Shown here: positions 8,968 through 17,316 of the stretch, in pieces
How positions within the stretch are numbered: the stretch's first letter is position 1
Layout of the letters: each line of letters begins with the position of its first letter
DNA from: Bacteroidota bacterium
GTDB taxonomy: Bacteria > Bacteroidota > Bacteroidia > Bacteroidales > F082
DNA length: 64,000 nt
Assembly: GCA_023396415.1 (NCBI GenBank)
Contig: JAEWWJ010000116.1
Span: 45,544-109,543, forward strand
Direction of reading: 5' to 3'
Notes under the pieces: generated by a model
What the model saw: the letters and a program-made list of their open reading frames with translations, nothing else
What the model was told of the DNA's origin: nothing
Database searches by the model: none
Translations under genes and position numbers: made by a program

Positions 8968-10035
8968 TTGAGTAAGTCCTTGAAAGAAACAAATCGAAAA
9001 ATCATTGTTGCCGACGACATCAACCGTCTTTTTGATGATTTTAGTCAGCAGCATGTGATGGTAGTTGGCGATGTGATGATAGATTCCTATGTTTTTGGAT
9101 CCGTTGATCGCATCTCGCCCGAGGCGCCCGTTCCCGTGGTGGCCGTAAAACAAAGAATCAATCGGCTGGGTGGAGCTGCCAATGTGGCGCTTAACATCCA
9201 TGCTTTGGATGCCCATCCGGTGTTGGTATCCGTAATTGGTGCCGATCAACGTGGCAACGATTTTATGGAATTACTTCAAAAAGAACATCTTATAAGCGAA
9301 GGAATCATCAGAAGCATCCAACGGCCAACAACCACAAAGTTTAGAATTATTGGAAATAAGGTGCAGATGTTGCGTGTGGATGAAGAAACAACCGACGATA
9401 TTTCCACCGACGAAGAAACGCTTTTGGTTCAAAAAGTTGAGCAATTGCTTCAAAATTATCCCATCAAAGTGATGGTATTGCAGGATTACAATAAGGGTGT
9501 CTTGACCGAAAATTTGATTCTTCAATTGGTGGCTTTGTCTAAGAAATACCATGTAAAAGTTGCCGTTGATCCCAAGAAGAAACATTTTTTGGCTTATAAA
9601 GGCGTTAGCCTCTTCAAGCCCAACCTCAAAGAATTGAAAGAAGGTTTGGATTTGGGTTTTCAGCCCGAAACCATACCCGAGATCAAGGCGGCTGTGCATC
9701 AATTGCAGCAAATCCTTAACGCCGACATGGTGATGGCTACCCTCAGCGAAAAAGGAGTGCTTGTGTCGGAAAAAAACATCGAAGGCAGCCCTACTTATCA
9801 CCATCTTGAGGCGCATTTACGCAGCATAACAGATGTTTCGGGTGCAGGTGATACCGTGATCAGCGTGGCGGCTTTGTGTTTGTCACTCGAGGTAGAAACA
9901 TTTTGGCTGGCCGAAATGGCCAACCTTGCCGGTGGGCTGGTGTGCGAAGAAATTGGCGTCGTGCCGGTGAATAAAAACAAATTGCGCGCTGAAGTGTTTA
10001 GGATATGGAAACGAAATCAAACGGAAACAGAGTAA
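8968..10035 (+). CDS. rfaE1: PfkB-family kinase, D-glycero-beta-D-manno-heptose-7-phosphate kinase type (RfaE1/HldE N-domain)
   Basis: 355 residues equivalent to the kinase half of HldE, without the nucleotidyltransferase domain. Visible motifs are VVGDVMIDSYVFG (sugar site), RLGGAANVALN, and the PfkB signature DVSGAGDTVIS with the catalytic Asp. It would phosphorylate heptose-7-phosphate at O1 for ADP-heptose and LPS core synthesis. The start is TTG 8968: the first in-frame ATG would remove the INRLFDDF helix that precedes the GDVM motif in the family. The related ribokinase-type sugar kinases are the main alternative. Confidence 0.82.
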   Translation: MSKSLKETNRKIIVADDINRLFDDFSQQHVMVVGDVMIDSYVFGSVDRISPEAPVPVVAVKQRINRLGGAANVALNIHALDAHPVLVSVIGADQRGNDFMELLQKEHLISEGIIRSIQRPTTTKFRIIGNKVQMLRVDEETTDDISTDEETLLVQKVEQLLQNYPIKVMVLQDYNKGVLTENLILQLVALSKKYHVKVAVDPKKKHFLAYKGVSLFKPNLKELKEGLDLGFQPETIPEIKAAVHQLQQILNADMVMATLSEKGVLVSEKNIEGSPTYHHLEAHLRSITDVSGAGDTVISVAALCLSLEVETFWLAEMANLAGGLVCEEIGVVPVNKNKLRAEVFRIWKRNQTETE

Positions 10036-10062
10036 ATAGTATAAAACTTAGAAGCGATTAGC

Positions 10063-10779
10063 ATGGCGGCAACGATAGCAAAGAAGGAGGAGGTAAGAAC
10101 AATGTTCAATAATATTGCTGGGAGGTACGATTTTTTAAATCATTTTCTTTCGGCAGGTATTGACCGTATTTGGCGTAAGAAGCTCGTTAAGATGCTGTTA
10201 AAGTCTAATCCGCAGCAAATCTTAGATGTTGCCACAGGAACAGCCGATTTGGCCATTGCTTTGGCAGCAAAAACCAAATCACCCATTATTGGCGTGGATA
10301 TTTCGCAGGGCATGTTAGACATCGGCCATCAGAAATTGAAAAATAAAGGTCTTGACCATCAAATTAAGCTTGAGTTGGCCGATTCGGAAGCTTTGCCATT
10401 TAACAACGAAACTTTTGATGCCGCCATGGTGGCTTTTGGAGTGCGTAATTTCGAAGATCTCGACCAGGGCTTGAGCGAAATCAGCCGTGTTGTCAAGCCC
10501 GGCGGAATGGTTGCTGTTCTCGAGTTTTCGCGACCTAAAGCGTTTCCGGTGAAGCAGTTGTATCATTTTTACTTTAAAAATATTCTTCCTGTAATGGGTC
10601 GTATGGTTTCCAAAAATCAATCGGCCTACACTTATCTTCCTGAATCTGTAAATGTGTTTCCTGATGGGAGAGACTTCTTGCAGCATCTCGAAAAAAACGG
10701 TTTTCAAACAACAGCCCAACGCCGCTTAACGTTCGGAATTGCGACCATTTACACAGGATTTAAAGCGGTGATTTTTTGA
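10063..10779 (+). CDS. ubiE: Demethylmenaquinone methyltransferase UbiE/MenG
   Basis: A 238-residue SAM-dependent C-methyltransferase. It has the SAM loop ILDVATGTADLAIAL, the acidic GVDISQGM, and the UbiE-specific AFGVRNFEDLDQGL and YTYLPESVNVFPDG motifs. It carries out the last step of menaquinone synthesis, methylating demethylmenaquinone; menaquinone is the usual quinone in Bacteroidota and would be the partner of the HybB-like protein at 48.4 kb. Immediately downstream is porT, an arrangement common in Bacteroidota. Confidence 0.95.
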   Translation: MAATIAKKEEVRTMFNNIAGRYDFLNHFLSAGIDRIWRKKLVKMLLKSNPQQILDVATGTADLAIALAAKTKSPIIGVDISQGMLDIGHQKLKNKGLDHQIKLELADSEALPFNNETFDAAMVAFGVRNFEDLDQGLSEISRVVKPGGMVAVLEFSRPKAFPVKQLYHFYFKNILPVMGRMVSKNQSAYTYLPESVNVFPDGRDFLQHLEKNGFQTTAQRRLTFGIATIYTGFKAVIF

Positions 10780-10846
10780 TTTAGCATAAGCAACATCTTG
10801 CATAGGATATACTTTTTTTGCGCGCGCAGCGTTTCTCTACCAGTTT

Positions 10847-10854
10847 AAAGGAGG
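10847..10854 (+). promoter_or_regulatory. Strong Shine-Dalgarno setting the TTG start of porT
   Basis: AAAGGAGG lies 7 bases before the TTG at 10862. Strong Shine-Dalgarno sequences are unusual in this phylum; this one supports the non-ATG start, which is also followed directly by a good signal peptide. Confidence 0.6.
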
Positions 10855-10861
10855 AATACCA

Positions 10862-11644
10862 TTGAAAAATAATTTTCGCATCAGCTTGCTGTTATTGGGT
10901 TTGTTGATTTTATCTGCCGATAGCTTTGCGCAACGCAGGGTTGTTATCAACAATCCTAAATACGACTTCGACCCTTATCATTTTGGTTTTATTTTGGCAG
11001 TGAACCAAATGATGCTGACGTGGAAACCTGTGGATAATTTTCGAGATCAACTTTATTCCAATAGCGCGGGCGAAGACCTCAGTATCCCCAACGCTGCGTA
11101 TTATCAGATCAATGGAATGAGTACAACACCCGTACCCGGTTTTGCCGTGGGCATTGTTGGAAACCTTCGCCTTGCCAACCATTTCGACTTGCGCTTTGTG
11201 CCAACACTTGCTTTCGGTGAACGATATGTTGATTACAATGTGCTGGCGTTGAACAGTTCAGCTGTTGTTTTCGACACCATTGACATCCGCAAAAGCATTC
11301 CGTCAACCACGGTTGATTTCCCCTTTCATATTAAATATCGCTCCAAGCGTCTCAACAATTTTGCCGCTTACGTGATTGTGGGAGCAAAATACAGCATCGA
11401 AATGGCTTCGACAAAAAAGGTGTCATCAGCCAATAACAATGTGCCTGTGAAAATCAATAGAAATGATTTTATGGCTGAAACAGGTGTTGGATTCGATTTT
11501 TATACCCCTTATTTTAAGTTTGGCACAGAGCTGAAAATGAGTTACGGATTGAAAAATATTCTTGTAAAAGACGATTTCATGTACAGCCAAGCACTCGATC
11601 GCCTCAACAATAAAGTCTTTCAGCTTTCATTCACCTTTGAATAA
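10862..11644 (+). CDS. porT: Type IX secretion / gliding protein PorT
   Basis: 260 residues with a Sec signal peptide (SLLLLGLLILSADSFAQ) and a mature beta-rich outer-membrane-protein body. The opening RRVVINNPKYDFDPYHFGF and the later VGAKYSIEMAS resemble PorT/SprT, needed for T9SS protein export in Porphyromonas and Flavobacterium. The position right after ubiE supports the call. Start TTG 10862 is backed by a strong Shine-Dalgarno. Its presence agrees with the three T9SS-sorted proteins encoded at 12.7, 19.5 and 21.8 kb. Confidence 0.85.
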   Translation: MKNNFRISLLLLGLLILSADSFAQRRVVINNPKYDFDPYHFGFILAVNQMMLTWKPVDNFRDQLYSNSAGEDLSIPNAAYYQINGMSTTPVPGFAVGIVGNLRLANHFDLRFVPTLAFGERYVDYNVLALNSSAVVFDTIDIRKSIPSTTVDFPFHIKYRSKRLNNFAAYVIVGAKYSIEMASTKKVSSANNNVPVKINRNDFMAETGVGFDFYTPYFKFGTELKMSYGLKNILVKDDFMYSQALDRLNNKVFQLSFTFE

Positions 11645-11653
11645 ACCCGCATT

Positions 11654-12346
11654 ATGGATGCACTTTCTAAACAGGAGCTTTTTAAAACCTTGGCCAATAA
11701 GGCAAGCCTAAAACTCGATATCTACGACAATACCCTGCAAACATTGCGATTGTTTAAGTCTGTGATTGAACAACTTACAACTGATTTTCACCAATCAATC
11801 CCGAATATTAAAACCAACCATCCCATCACTTTTGAAAATGAATATCGGGGTGATTTTGAAATCAAAATGAAGTTTGGTGGCGACATCTTAATCTTTTTGA
11901 TGCACACCAATGTGTTTGAGTTTTCGCGCGACCATGATGTGATGCGCACTTCCTACATCAGGGAGGATCGAAGCCGCTCGTTCAGCGGAGTGATTAATAT
12001 TTATAATTTTTTGGCCGATTCGTTTCGCTATAAAAGGGTTAACGATATGGGCTATTTGATCGGAAGGGTGTTCATCAACAAAGACAACCATTATTTTATT
12101 GAAGGAAAACGCGAGCTGGGATTCCTGTACAACGATTTCGGCAAAAATGTGATGAATGCCGACACAGCAGGACAGATCATCGAAGCGGCTATTCTCTATA
12201 CCATCAATTTTGATTTGCTGACTCCTCCCTACGATGCAGTAAAAATTGTGTCGGTGAACGACATGATCAATACCCTCGATGAAATTAGCTTGAGAACCGG
12301 CAAACGATTAGGTTTCCAGTTTCAGCAAGACAGGGCAGAGGGGTGA
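11654..12346 (+). CDS. Conserved Bacteroidota hypothetical protein downstream of porT
   Basis: 230 residues, no signal peptide or membrane helix. The sequence is a mixed alpha/beta soluble protein with segments such as FGGDILIFLMHTNVFEF and YLIGRVFINKDNHYFIEG. The gene begins 9 bases after porT, so it is probably co-transcribed. No catalytic motif or named family is recognised. The 383 bases after it hold no gene apart from a promoter box for the next gene. Confidence 0.7.
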   Translation: MDALSKQELFKTLANKASLKLDIYDNTLQTLRLFKSVIEQLTTDFHQSIPNIKTNHPITFENEYRGDFEIKMKFGGDILIFLMHTNVFEFSRDHDVMRTSYIREDRSRSFSGVINIYNFLADSFRYKRVNDMGYLIGRVFINKDNHYFIEGKRELGFLYNDFGKNVMNADTAGQIIEAAILYTINFDLLTPPYDAVKIVSVNDMINTLDEISLRTGKRLGFQFQQDRAEG

Positions 12347-12665
12347 AATCCGTCACCCGAACTGCAACATTGGTCGCATCGTACAACTGATTTTTTTCTT
12401 CAATGAAGTCGTTTTTGCGCCAATTGTGTGTTGTGTTTCAAACCTACTCATCTCTTTTCTCCCAAATTGACATCTTGCAAAAAAACTATAACCTATTATT
12501 AATCAATAGCATAGGTGAAATATTTTTGTTATGAAAACCAATTATAAATGCGTTTTCAGAGAGTCACATGCAATCGGGTATCAACTTCTTTATTTCTATT
12601 TCGCTATTTTGATTTTTTTAAATTTTCCAAAATTTTGATTTCGACTGTTTTTACAGAAGTTATCG

Positions 12666-12673
12666 TAAATTTG
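12666..12673 (+). promoter_or_regulatory. Candidate -7 promoter box (TAAATTTG) for the PNGase F-like gene
   Basis: Exact TAnnTTTG match 56 bases upstream of the ATG at 12730, inside an AT-rich 383-base intergenic region that otherwise shows nothing recognisable. Confidence 0.4.
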
Positions 12674-12729
12674 AGTGAATATTTTTGTTTTAAACTTGAA
12701 TTTTATTCGAAAAATTAAAGAGACCAACT

Positions 12730-15228
12730 ATGAAAAAACATCTACTCCTCCTTACATTCCTGCTATTTTCCCTATTGGGAGTCACACAGACGGTATCAAC
12801 CTACAACTTCAATAGTTTGCCCTCCGGAGGCTTGAACAACGTTGACGGCTGGAAAACCATCGCACACAGCGCTGCCGCTTCGCCCGATTTTGAACTGGGT
12901 TATACCAGCGGCTCAGTGGTATCGCCCGATGGAACTCAAGCTGTTTTTTATCCCCATGGCGGCCCCAATATTGGTCGAACGGCCACCCGAAAATCGAGTG
13001 CCAATTTTGAATTCAGTTTCGCTGATGGCCTTGTGGAGGTAGAGGTGGATATGAACAAGAACTATTGGGGTGTGTTCTTTGGTGTCGGCTTTGATGCCGA
13101 TAACGATGGATATATCGCACCCGGCCTTTCAACTGAGCCCAATGATGGCGGGATTTATATTTTTATGCGCGATGCTGCCCCGGCCGGCAATAAGCTGGTG
13201 TTGCCTTCGGGAACTGAAGTTGACTTTGTAGCCAATACCCAAGGCTGGACAAAGTATAAAATGGTGATGGATTTTACGGCCAATAGTGGCGTGGGCACCA
13301 TTGCGCTGTTTTATAAAGTGGGTACGATTGGCGAGTGGCTTCCCATTAGTGAAGTGCAGGGCACAAGCATGGAGCTTACTCCGGGTTCCGGCACCAAAAC
13401 CGACAATGCTGTATGGGATGGAATCTTTTTCCATTCGCAAGGCGGGGTAGGTGCTTTTGATAATATTGTGATCCGCCAGCCGGACCTAAATGGGTTATAT
13501 CAATTCATTCATTTTCCCGCTATTGCCAACAAACTCGCCACCGCGGCTCCTTTTGTCTTACAAGCAACGGCCAGTTCAGGGTTGCCGGTGACTTATACTG
13601 TTGTGAGCGGCCCGGCAATGGTTTCGGGAAGTACACTTACCTTAAACGGATCGGCGGGTATCGTAAAAATCAAAGCGTCGCAGCCCGGCAATGATGTGTA
13701 TGCACCGGCCAATGACCTGATCAATGAATTTGAGGTGGTTGATGCCACAGCTTATTTCCCGACACTCATAGTGAAAAGACCTGTGGAGGATTCCAAAGTG
13801 TATATGGATGCCCTCAATCCGGTGATATTTGTTGCTCAATCGGTAGTGGACCATCCAGAAGTGCTTGAAATTCAGTCTATTGTTTTTAGCATCAACGGAA
13901 TGCAACTTCCTGTTTTTCAGCGTGGAAACAATAATTATACCACGCTATGGACGCCTCCTTCATTTGGCAACTTTAGTATGACTGTGACCAGCACCATCAC
14001 CGGTGGAAATATGACCACCAAAATAATTGATTTTGAGGTGACCAACGATTTCTCAAATATGCAGGTACAAACTTTTGCCGGTGAACTCGTAACGCCTTCG
14101 GAACAAATTGTTTATGGCACTTATCATTTTCCAACCTTCGTCGGTGCTTTTTCAAATATCAATTCGGTGCTCACCATTTCCTGTCCTCCCGGTGGCTGCG
14201 ATCCCTACGACCGCGTTTCTCATGTTGAGGTGAAAGACCTCGACGGCAATTGGATTGAAATGTACCGTTATTTGACACCTTTTGGCGTGGGTTGCAGCGA
14301 CCAAACGGATGTTACCGATTTTGGTTCATTGCTTCAGGGCGAAGTGGAAATGCGCTACCATTGCATTGTCTGGGACAAAGGCTATAACATTGATATCCGC
14401 TACGATTTTACCAAGGGGACACCTGCTTATCTCTATTCTTGGGTAAATCCAATTTGGAGAGGCGAGTATCCCTTTGGTGATATGGCTAATTTGCAACCTG
14501 TTCCACCTTCGACCTTCAGTTTTAATCCAGATGCTTCGGCAGCGCGTCTAAAAGTGATCACCACCGGCCATAACTGGGGCGACAACAATACCGGAAATGC
14601 GTCGGAGTTTTACCACGCTACCCATTACATCAAAGTAAATGGAAATCGAGCCCATACCCAAGACCTGTGGTCGGTGTGCAATCCCAATCCCAGTGGATGC
14701 CAGCCCCAAAATGGTACTTGGTTTTATAACCGCGCCGGTTGGTGTCCGGGGTCAATCAGTCGTATTTATGATTTCGATATGACGAACTTTGTTGGGGCTT
14801 CAAGTCTTAATATACAGTACGAGTTCGATCCCAATTACAAGGATTTATGCAATGCTTCAAACCCTGACTGCGTAACCGGCGTAACTTGTCCCAACTGTGA
14901 GGACACTTTCAATCCATTGATGAACGTTTCTGCCCACATGATCTCTTATAGTAATTTGATAACAGTTTCAATTCCAACACATTCGCTCACAGGATTGCGT
15001 TTGGTTCCTAATCCCGCAAGTCATTATTTTATGTTGGAAACCTATCAACCGGCAAACGATCAAGGCGCAACGGTTGAGTTGGTCAACCTATCGGGCCATG
15101 TGATTCACAGTTTCCGCTGGGATGGTGCTTCTGTGCGGGTGGATGTGAAATCTTATCCCAAAGGTATGTATTTGCTGAGGGTTTCAAGTAAAAACGGAGT
15201 GGAGGTTAAAAAGCTGTTGATTCAATAA
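12730..15228 (+). CDS. T9SS-secreted multidomain protein with PNGase F-like domain
   Basis: 832 residues: a Sec signal peptide, an N-terminal lectin/LamG-like beta domain (~20-255), an Ig-like domain (~262-340), and from ~438 a region resembling peptide-N-glycosidase F of Elizabethkingia (PNGase F N- and C-domains). By eye, GGCDPYDRV gives Asp494 at the PNGase F Asp60 position, SEFYHATHYI gives Glu626 at Glu206, and NRAGWCPG is nearly identical. The Glu118 position appears not conserved (Cys/Ile region of YHCIVWDKG). The last ~75 residues (LVPNPASHYF... to KKLLIQ) are a type A T9SS sorting domain. It would be exported or surface-anchored and may remove N-glycans from glycoproteins. The fold call is good; activity is inferred. 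Confidence 0.82.
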   Translation: MKKHLLLLTFLLFSLLGVTQTVSTYNFNSLPSGGLNNVDGWKTIAHSAAASPDFELGYTSGSVVSPDGTQAVFYPHGGPNIGRTATRKSSANFEFSFADGLVEVEVDMNKNYWGVFFGVGFDADNDGYIAPGLSTEPNDGGIYIFMRDAAPAGNKLVLPSGTEVDFVANTQGWTKYKMVMDFTANSGVGTIALFYKVGTIGEWLPISEVQGTSMELTPGSGTKTDNAVWDGIFFHSQGGVGAFDNIVIRQPDLNGLYQFIHFPAIANKLATAAPFVLQATASSGLPVTYTVVSGPAMVSGSTLTLNGSAGIVKIKASQPGNDVYAPANDLINEFEVVDATAYFPTLIVKRPVEDSKVYMDALNPVIFVAQSVVDHPEVLEIQSIVFSINGMQLPVFQRGNNNYTTLWTPPSFGNFSMTVTSTITGGNMTTKIIDFEVTNDFSNMQVQTFAGELVTPSEQIVYGTYHFPTFVGAFSNINSVLTISCPPGGCDPYDRVSHVEVKDLDGNWIEMYRYLTPFGVGCSDQTDVTDFGSLLQGEVEMRYHCIVWDKGYNIDIRYDFTKGTPAYLYSWVNPIWRGEYPFGDMANLQPVPPSTFSFNPDASAARLKVITTGHNWGDNNTGNASEFYHATHYIKVNGNRAHTQDLWSVCNPNPSGCQPQNGTWFYNRAGWCPGSISRIYDFDMTNFVGASSLNIQYEFDPNYKDLCNASNPDCVTGVTCPNCEDTFNPLMNVSAHMISYSNLITVSIPTHSLTGLRLVPNPASHYFMLETYQPANDQGATVELVNLSGHVIHSFRWDGASVRVDVKSYPKGMYLLRVSSKNGVEVKKLLIQ

Positions 15229-15652
15229 TCAAGCTGGTAGAAATTGGTTTTTGCTCGAAGGAAGCAAAAAGGTAGGATTATGAACTGTACTATTTTTTGA
15301 GAGTTTACAATATAAAAACTGCGCGCAAGTCTGCTGAAAAACCTAGCACCTTATTATTCTTTGGTTTTGCAAAACATCTTTGAATAGGGTATAGAAGTTT
15401 GGAATGATTAGAAAAACGGAGTCTCAACCAAAAAACAACACATCATTCAATCCGCAGCAATTGCTCACAAATATGATCACTAACCTCTTGATACGTAATT
15501 TCCTCAACTGATTATGCGGGTTGCGTTAAAATTGGAGGTGAAATTTCGTTTTTCTTTTTTTAATCAATTTTTTAGCTGAAAAAGATTTTTTTTACTCAAA
15601 CTATTGCCGGCATCAAAAAAAGTTTTACTTTTGCACCCACATTGAAACAAAG
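15229..15652. other. Intergenic region, nothing recognised
   Basis: 424 AT-rich bases between the PNGase F-like gene and tRNA-Glu. I see no credible reading frame, hairpin terminator or repeat. The promoter of the tRNA should lie in the last ~60 bases, where TTTTACTTTTGC (containing TACTTTTG, an exact TAnnTTTG) is present. Confidence 0.5.
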
Positions 15653-15727
15653 GCTCCCATCGTCTAGTCAGGCCCAGGACGCCAGGTTTTCATCCTGGTA
15701 ACAGGGGTTCGAATCCCCTTGGGAGTA
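15653..15727 (+). tRNA. tRNA-Glu (anticodon TTC)
   Basis: A 75-base cloverleaf. The acceptor arms are GCTCCCA and TGGGAGT with discriminator A, the anticodon stem is CCAGG/CCTGG around the loop TTTTCAT (anticodon TTC), and the T-arm is GGGG TTCGAAT CCCC. The CCA end is not encoded. A promoter-like TACTTTTG lies ~25 bases upstream and a hairpin terminator directly downstream. Confidence 0.96.
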
Positions 15728-15730
15728 CAT

Positions 15731-15763
15731 AAAAGACTGTCTATTAAATAGATGGTCTTTTTC
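15731..15763 (+). terminator. Rho-independent terminator after tRNA-Glu
   Basis: AAAAGAC and TCTATT pair with ATAGA and GTCTTTT through a long stem with a small loop, followed by TTTTCC. It starts 4 bases after the tRNA. Confidence 0.7.
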
Positions 15764-15830
15764 CTTTTAAGCCTTTTCCTTTTTCATTGGTTGTGGCGTT
15801 AAAAATAAAAGCCAGAATTTTATACTTAAC

Positions 15831-15905
15831 GTTTCCTTTGTGGCTCTATGTGATAGCTGTATCACAAAGTTTCCCAAAGAAGAATCACAGAGGTTCACCA
15901 AGAGT
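15831..15905. repeat. Imperfect inverted-repeat tract of the CTTTGTG/CACAAAG type
   Basis: A stretch made of short units resembling CTTTGTG on the left and CACAAAG/CACAGAG/CACCAAGAG on the right, with a perfect GTGATA/TATCAC core around a 4-base loop. It lies in the 337-base gap between tRNA-Glu and the aminotransferase gene, which holds no credible gene. It looks like an intergenic repeat element rather than coding sequence. Confidence 0.4.
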
Positions 15906-16064
15906 TTTGGCAACTAAAGAAACTATCAAAATAGTCCTCAGCGTATCATAATGCGAATTCACCAAGTTTTACCACCGCCACTTCAGTTAAATGGTTAATT
16001 TTATTGTGTTTTTTAGGGTTGAATCCTAAAATGCAATTCAATCCGAACGAAAAAAGATGATGCA

Positions 16065-17183
16065 ATGAAGATCAATGATTTTAAGTTAGAACGTTATTTT
16101 GCTCAACATGAGTTTACTGCAAAGTATTTGCTTTCAAGCTCCGATTGTGATGGCTTTGCGTTGGAGGAGGTGCTATCTGTAGCTTCGCCGCAGGAGCTGG
16201 AGTTGTGGGAGAATCTGAAATTGGGCTATGCCGAAAGTAAAGGTCATCCGTTGTTGCGGGAAGCCATCCTCACGAATTACAGCTTAAAAACAATTGATAA
16301 TGTGGTAGTTGCTTCGCCTGGTGAATTGAATTTTATTGCCATGAATGTGCTGTTGGAGCCTGGCGATCATGCCATCGTAGTTTCGCCGGCTTACCAATCG
16401 TTGCACGAAGTGATTCGTTCGTTGCACTGTGAGCTTTCGTTTTGGAAACCCAATCCCGAAAATTGGGAGTTCAATACTGCTGATTTAGAACGACTTATTC
16501 AGCCAAAAACCAAATTGATTGTGATTAACTTTCCGCACAATCCTACCGGTAGTTATCTCAGTCTTGAGCAGTTGAAAGCCATTGTGGCCATTGCCAAAAA
16601 GCAGGATTGTTTTGTTTTTTCTGACGAAATGTACCACCGGCTTGTGGGTGAAGCAATGCCGCTTTTGCCACCCATCTGCAATTTGTACGAAAAAGGGATC
16701 AGTTTATGGGGGACTTCCAAATCGTTTGGCATGGCCGGATTGCGCATCGGCTGGTTGGTTGCGCAAGACCTCGGTTTTTTGAATCGTGTGGTAGCATTTA
16801 AAGATTTTTTAAGTATCTGTAGCAGTTCGCCTTCCGAAATTCTTGCGCTTATTGCTTTACATCATTCCGATCATTTTATATTTCATAACCTTAAGAAAAT
16901 AAGAAGAAATATTGAATTGTTTCAACAATTTGCCGCTGAGCAGCCGCTGATTGCTTCTTTTGTTGCACCACAGGCCGGTTCAACTGCTTTTGTGCGGATC
17001 AATATTTCCATCACTGCGTTGGAATTTAGCAACCAATTGGTTGAGCAAACCGGTATTATGACTGTACCTGCCGAAATGTTCGATTGCAATGAGAGGTATA
17101 TCCGCATTGGCTTTGGACGGGCTAATTTCTCGGAAGTGCTGGAAATTTTGGGTGAGGCTTTAAAAACTTTGGATTTTAAATAA
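16065..17183 (+). CDS. PLP-dependent aminotransferase, class I/II
   Basis: A 372-residue fold type I aminotransferase, different from AspC at 7.7 kb. It has the NFPHNPTGSYL substrate/PLP motif, the FSDEMYHRL strand, and the Schiff-base lysine Lys219 in GTSKSFGMAGLRIGW. The small size and the late RYIRIGFGRANF segment (carboxylate-binding Arg) fit the broad family that includes capreomycidine synthase-like and arginine/alanine-type aminotransferases. Substrate unknown. It is followed by comEC in the same direction. Confidence 0.85.
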   Translation: MKINDFKLERYFAQHEFTAKYLLSSSDCDGFALEEVLSVASPQELELWENLKLGYAESKGHPLLREAILTNYSLKTIDNVVVASPGELNFIAMNVLLEPGDHAIVVSPAYQSLHEVIRSLHCELSFWKPNPENWEFNTADLERLIQPKTKLIVINFPHNPTGSYLSLEQLKAIVAIAKKQDCFVFSDEMYHRLVGEAMPLLPPICNLYEKGISLWGTSKSFGMAGLRIGWLVAQDLGFLNRVVAFKDFLSICSSSPSEILALIALHHSDHFIFHNLKKIRRNIELFQQFAAEQPLIASFVAPQAGSTAFVRINISITALEFSNQLVEQTGIMTVPAEMFDCNERYIRIGFGRANFSEVLEILGEALKTLDFK

Positions 17184-17316
17184 TCCGGTAGCCTTCTGTT
17201 TTTTTACACGTAGATTGTTGGTTTACGATTTTTCCCCATTCAATGGAAATAAAACCAATGGTGTGGCTTTCATTTCTTTATATCTTTACACTAGCATCAC
17301 CAAACCAAGCCCTGTT

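Noticed and set aside
9271..9816. 181-codon minus-strand reading frame
   Set aside because: Antisense to the heptose-phosphate kinase gene, which has clear PfkB motifs.
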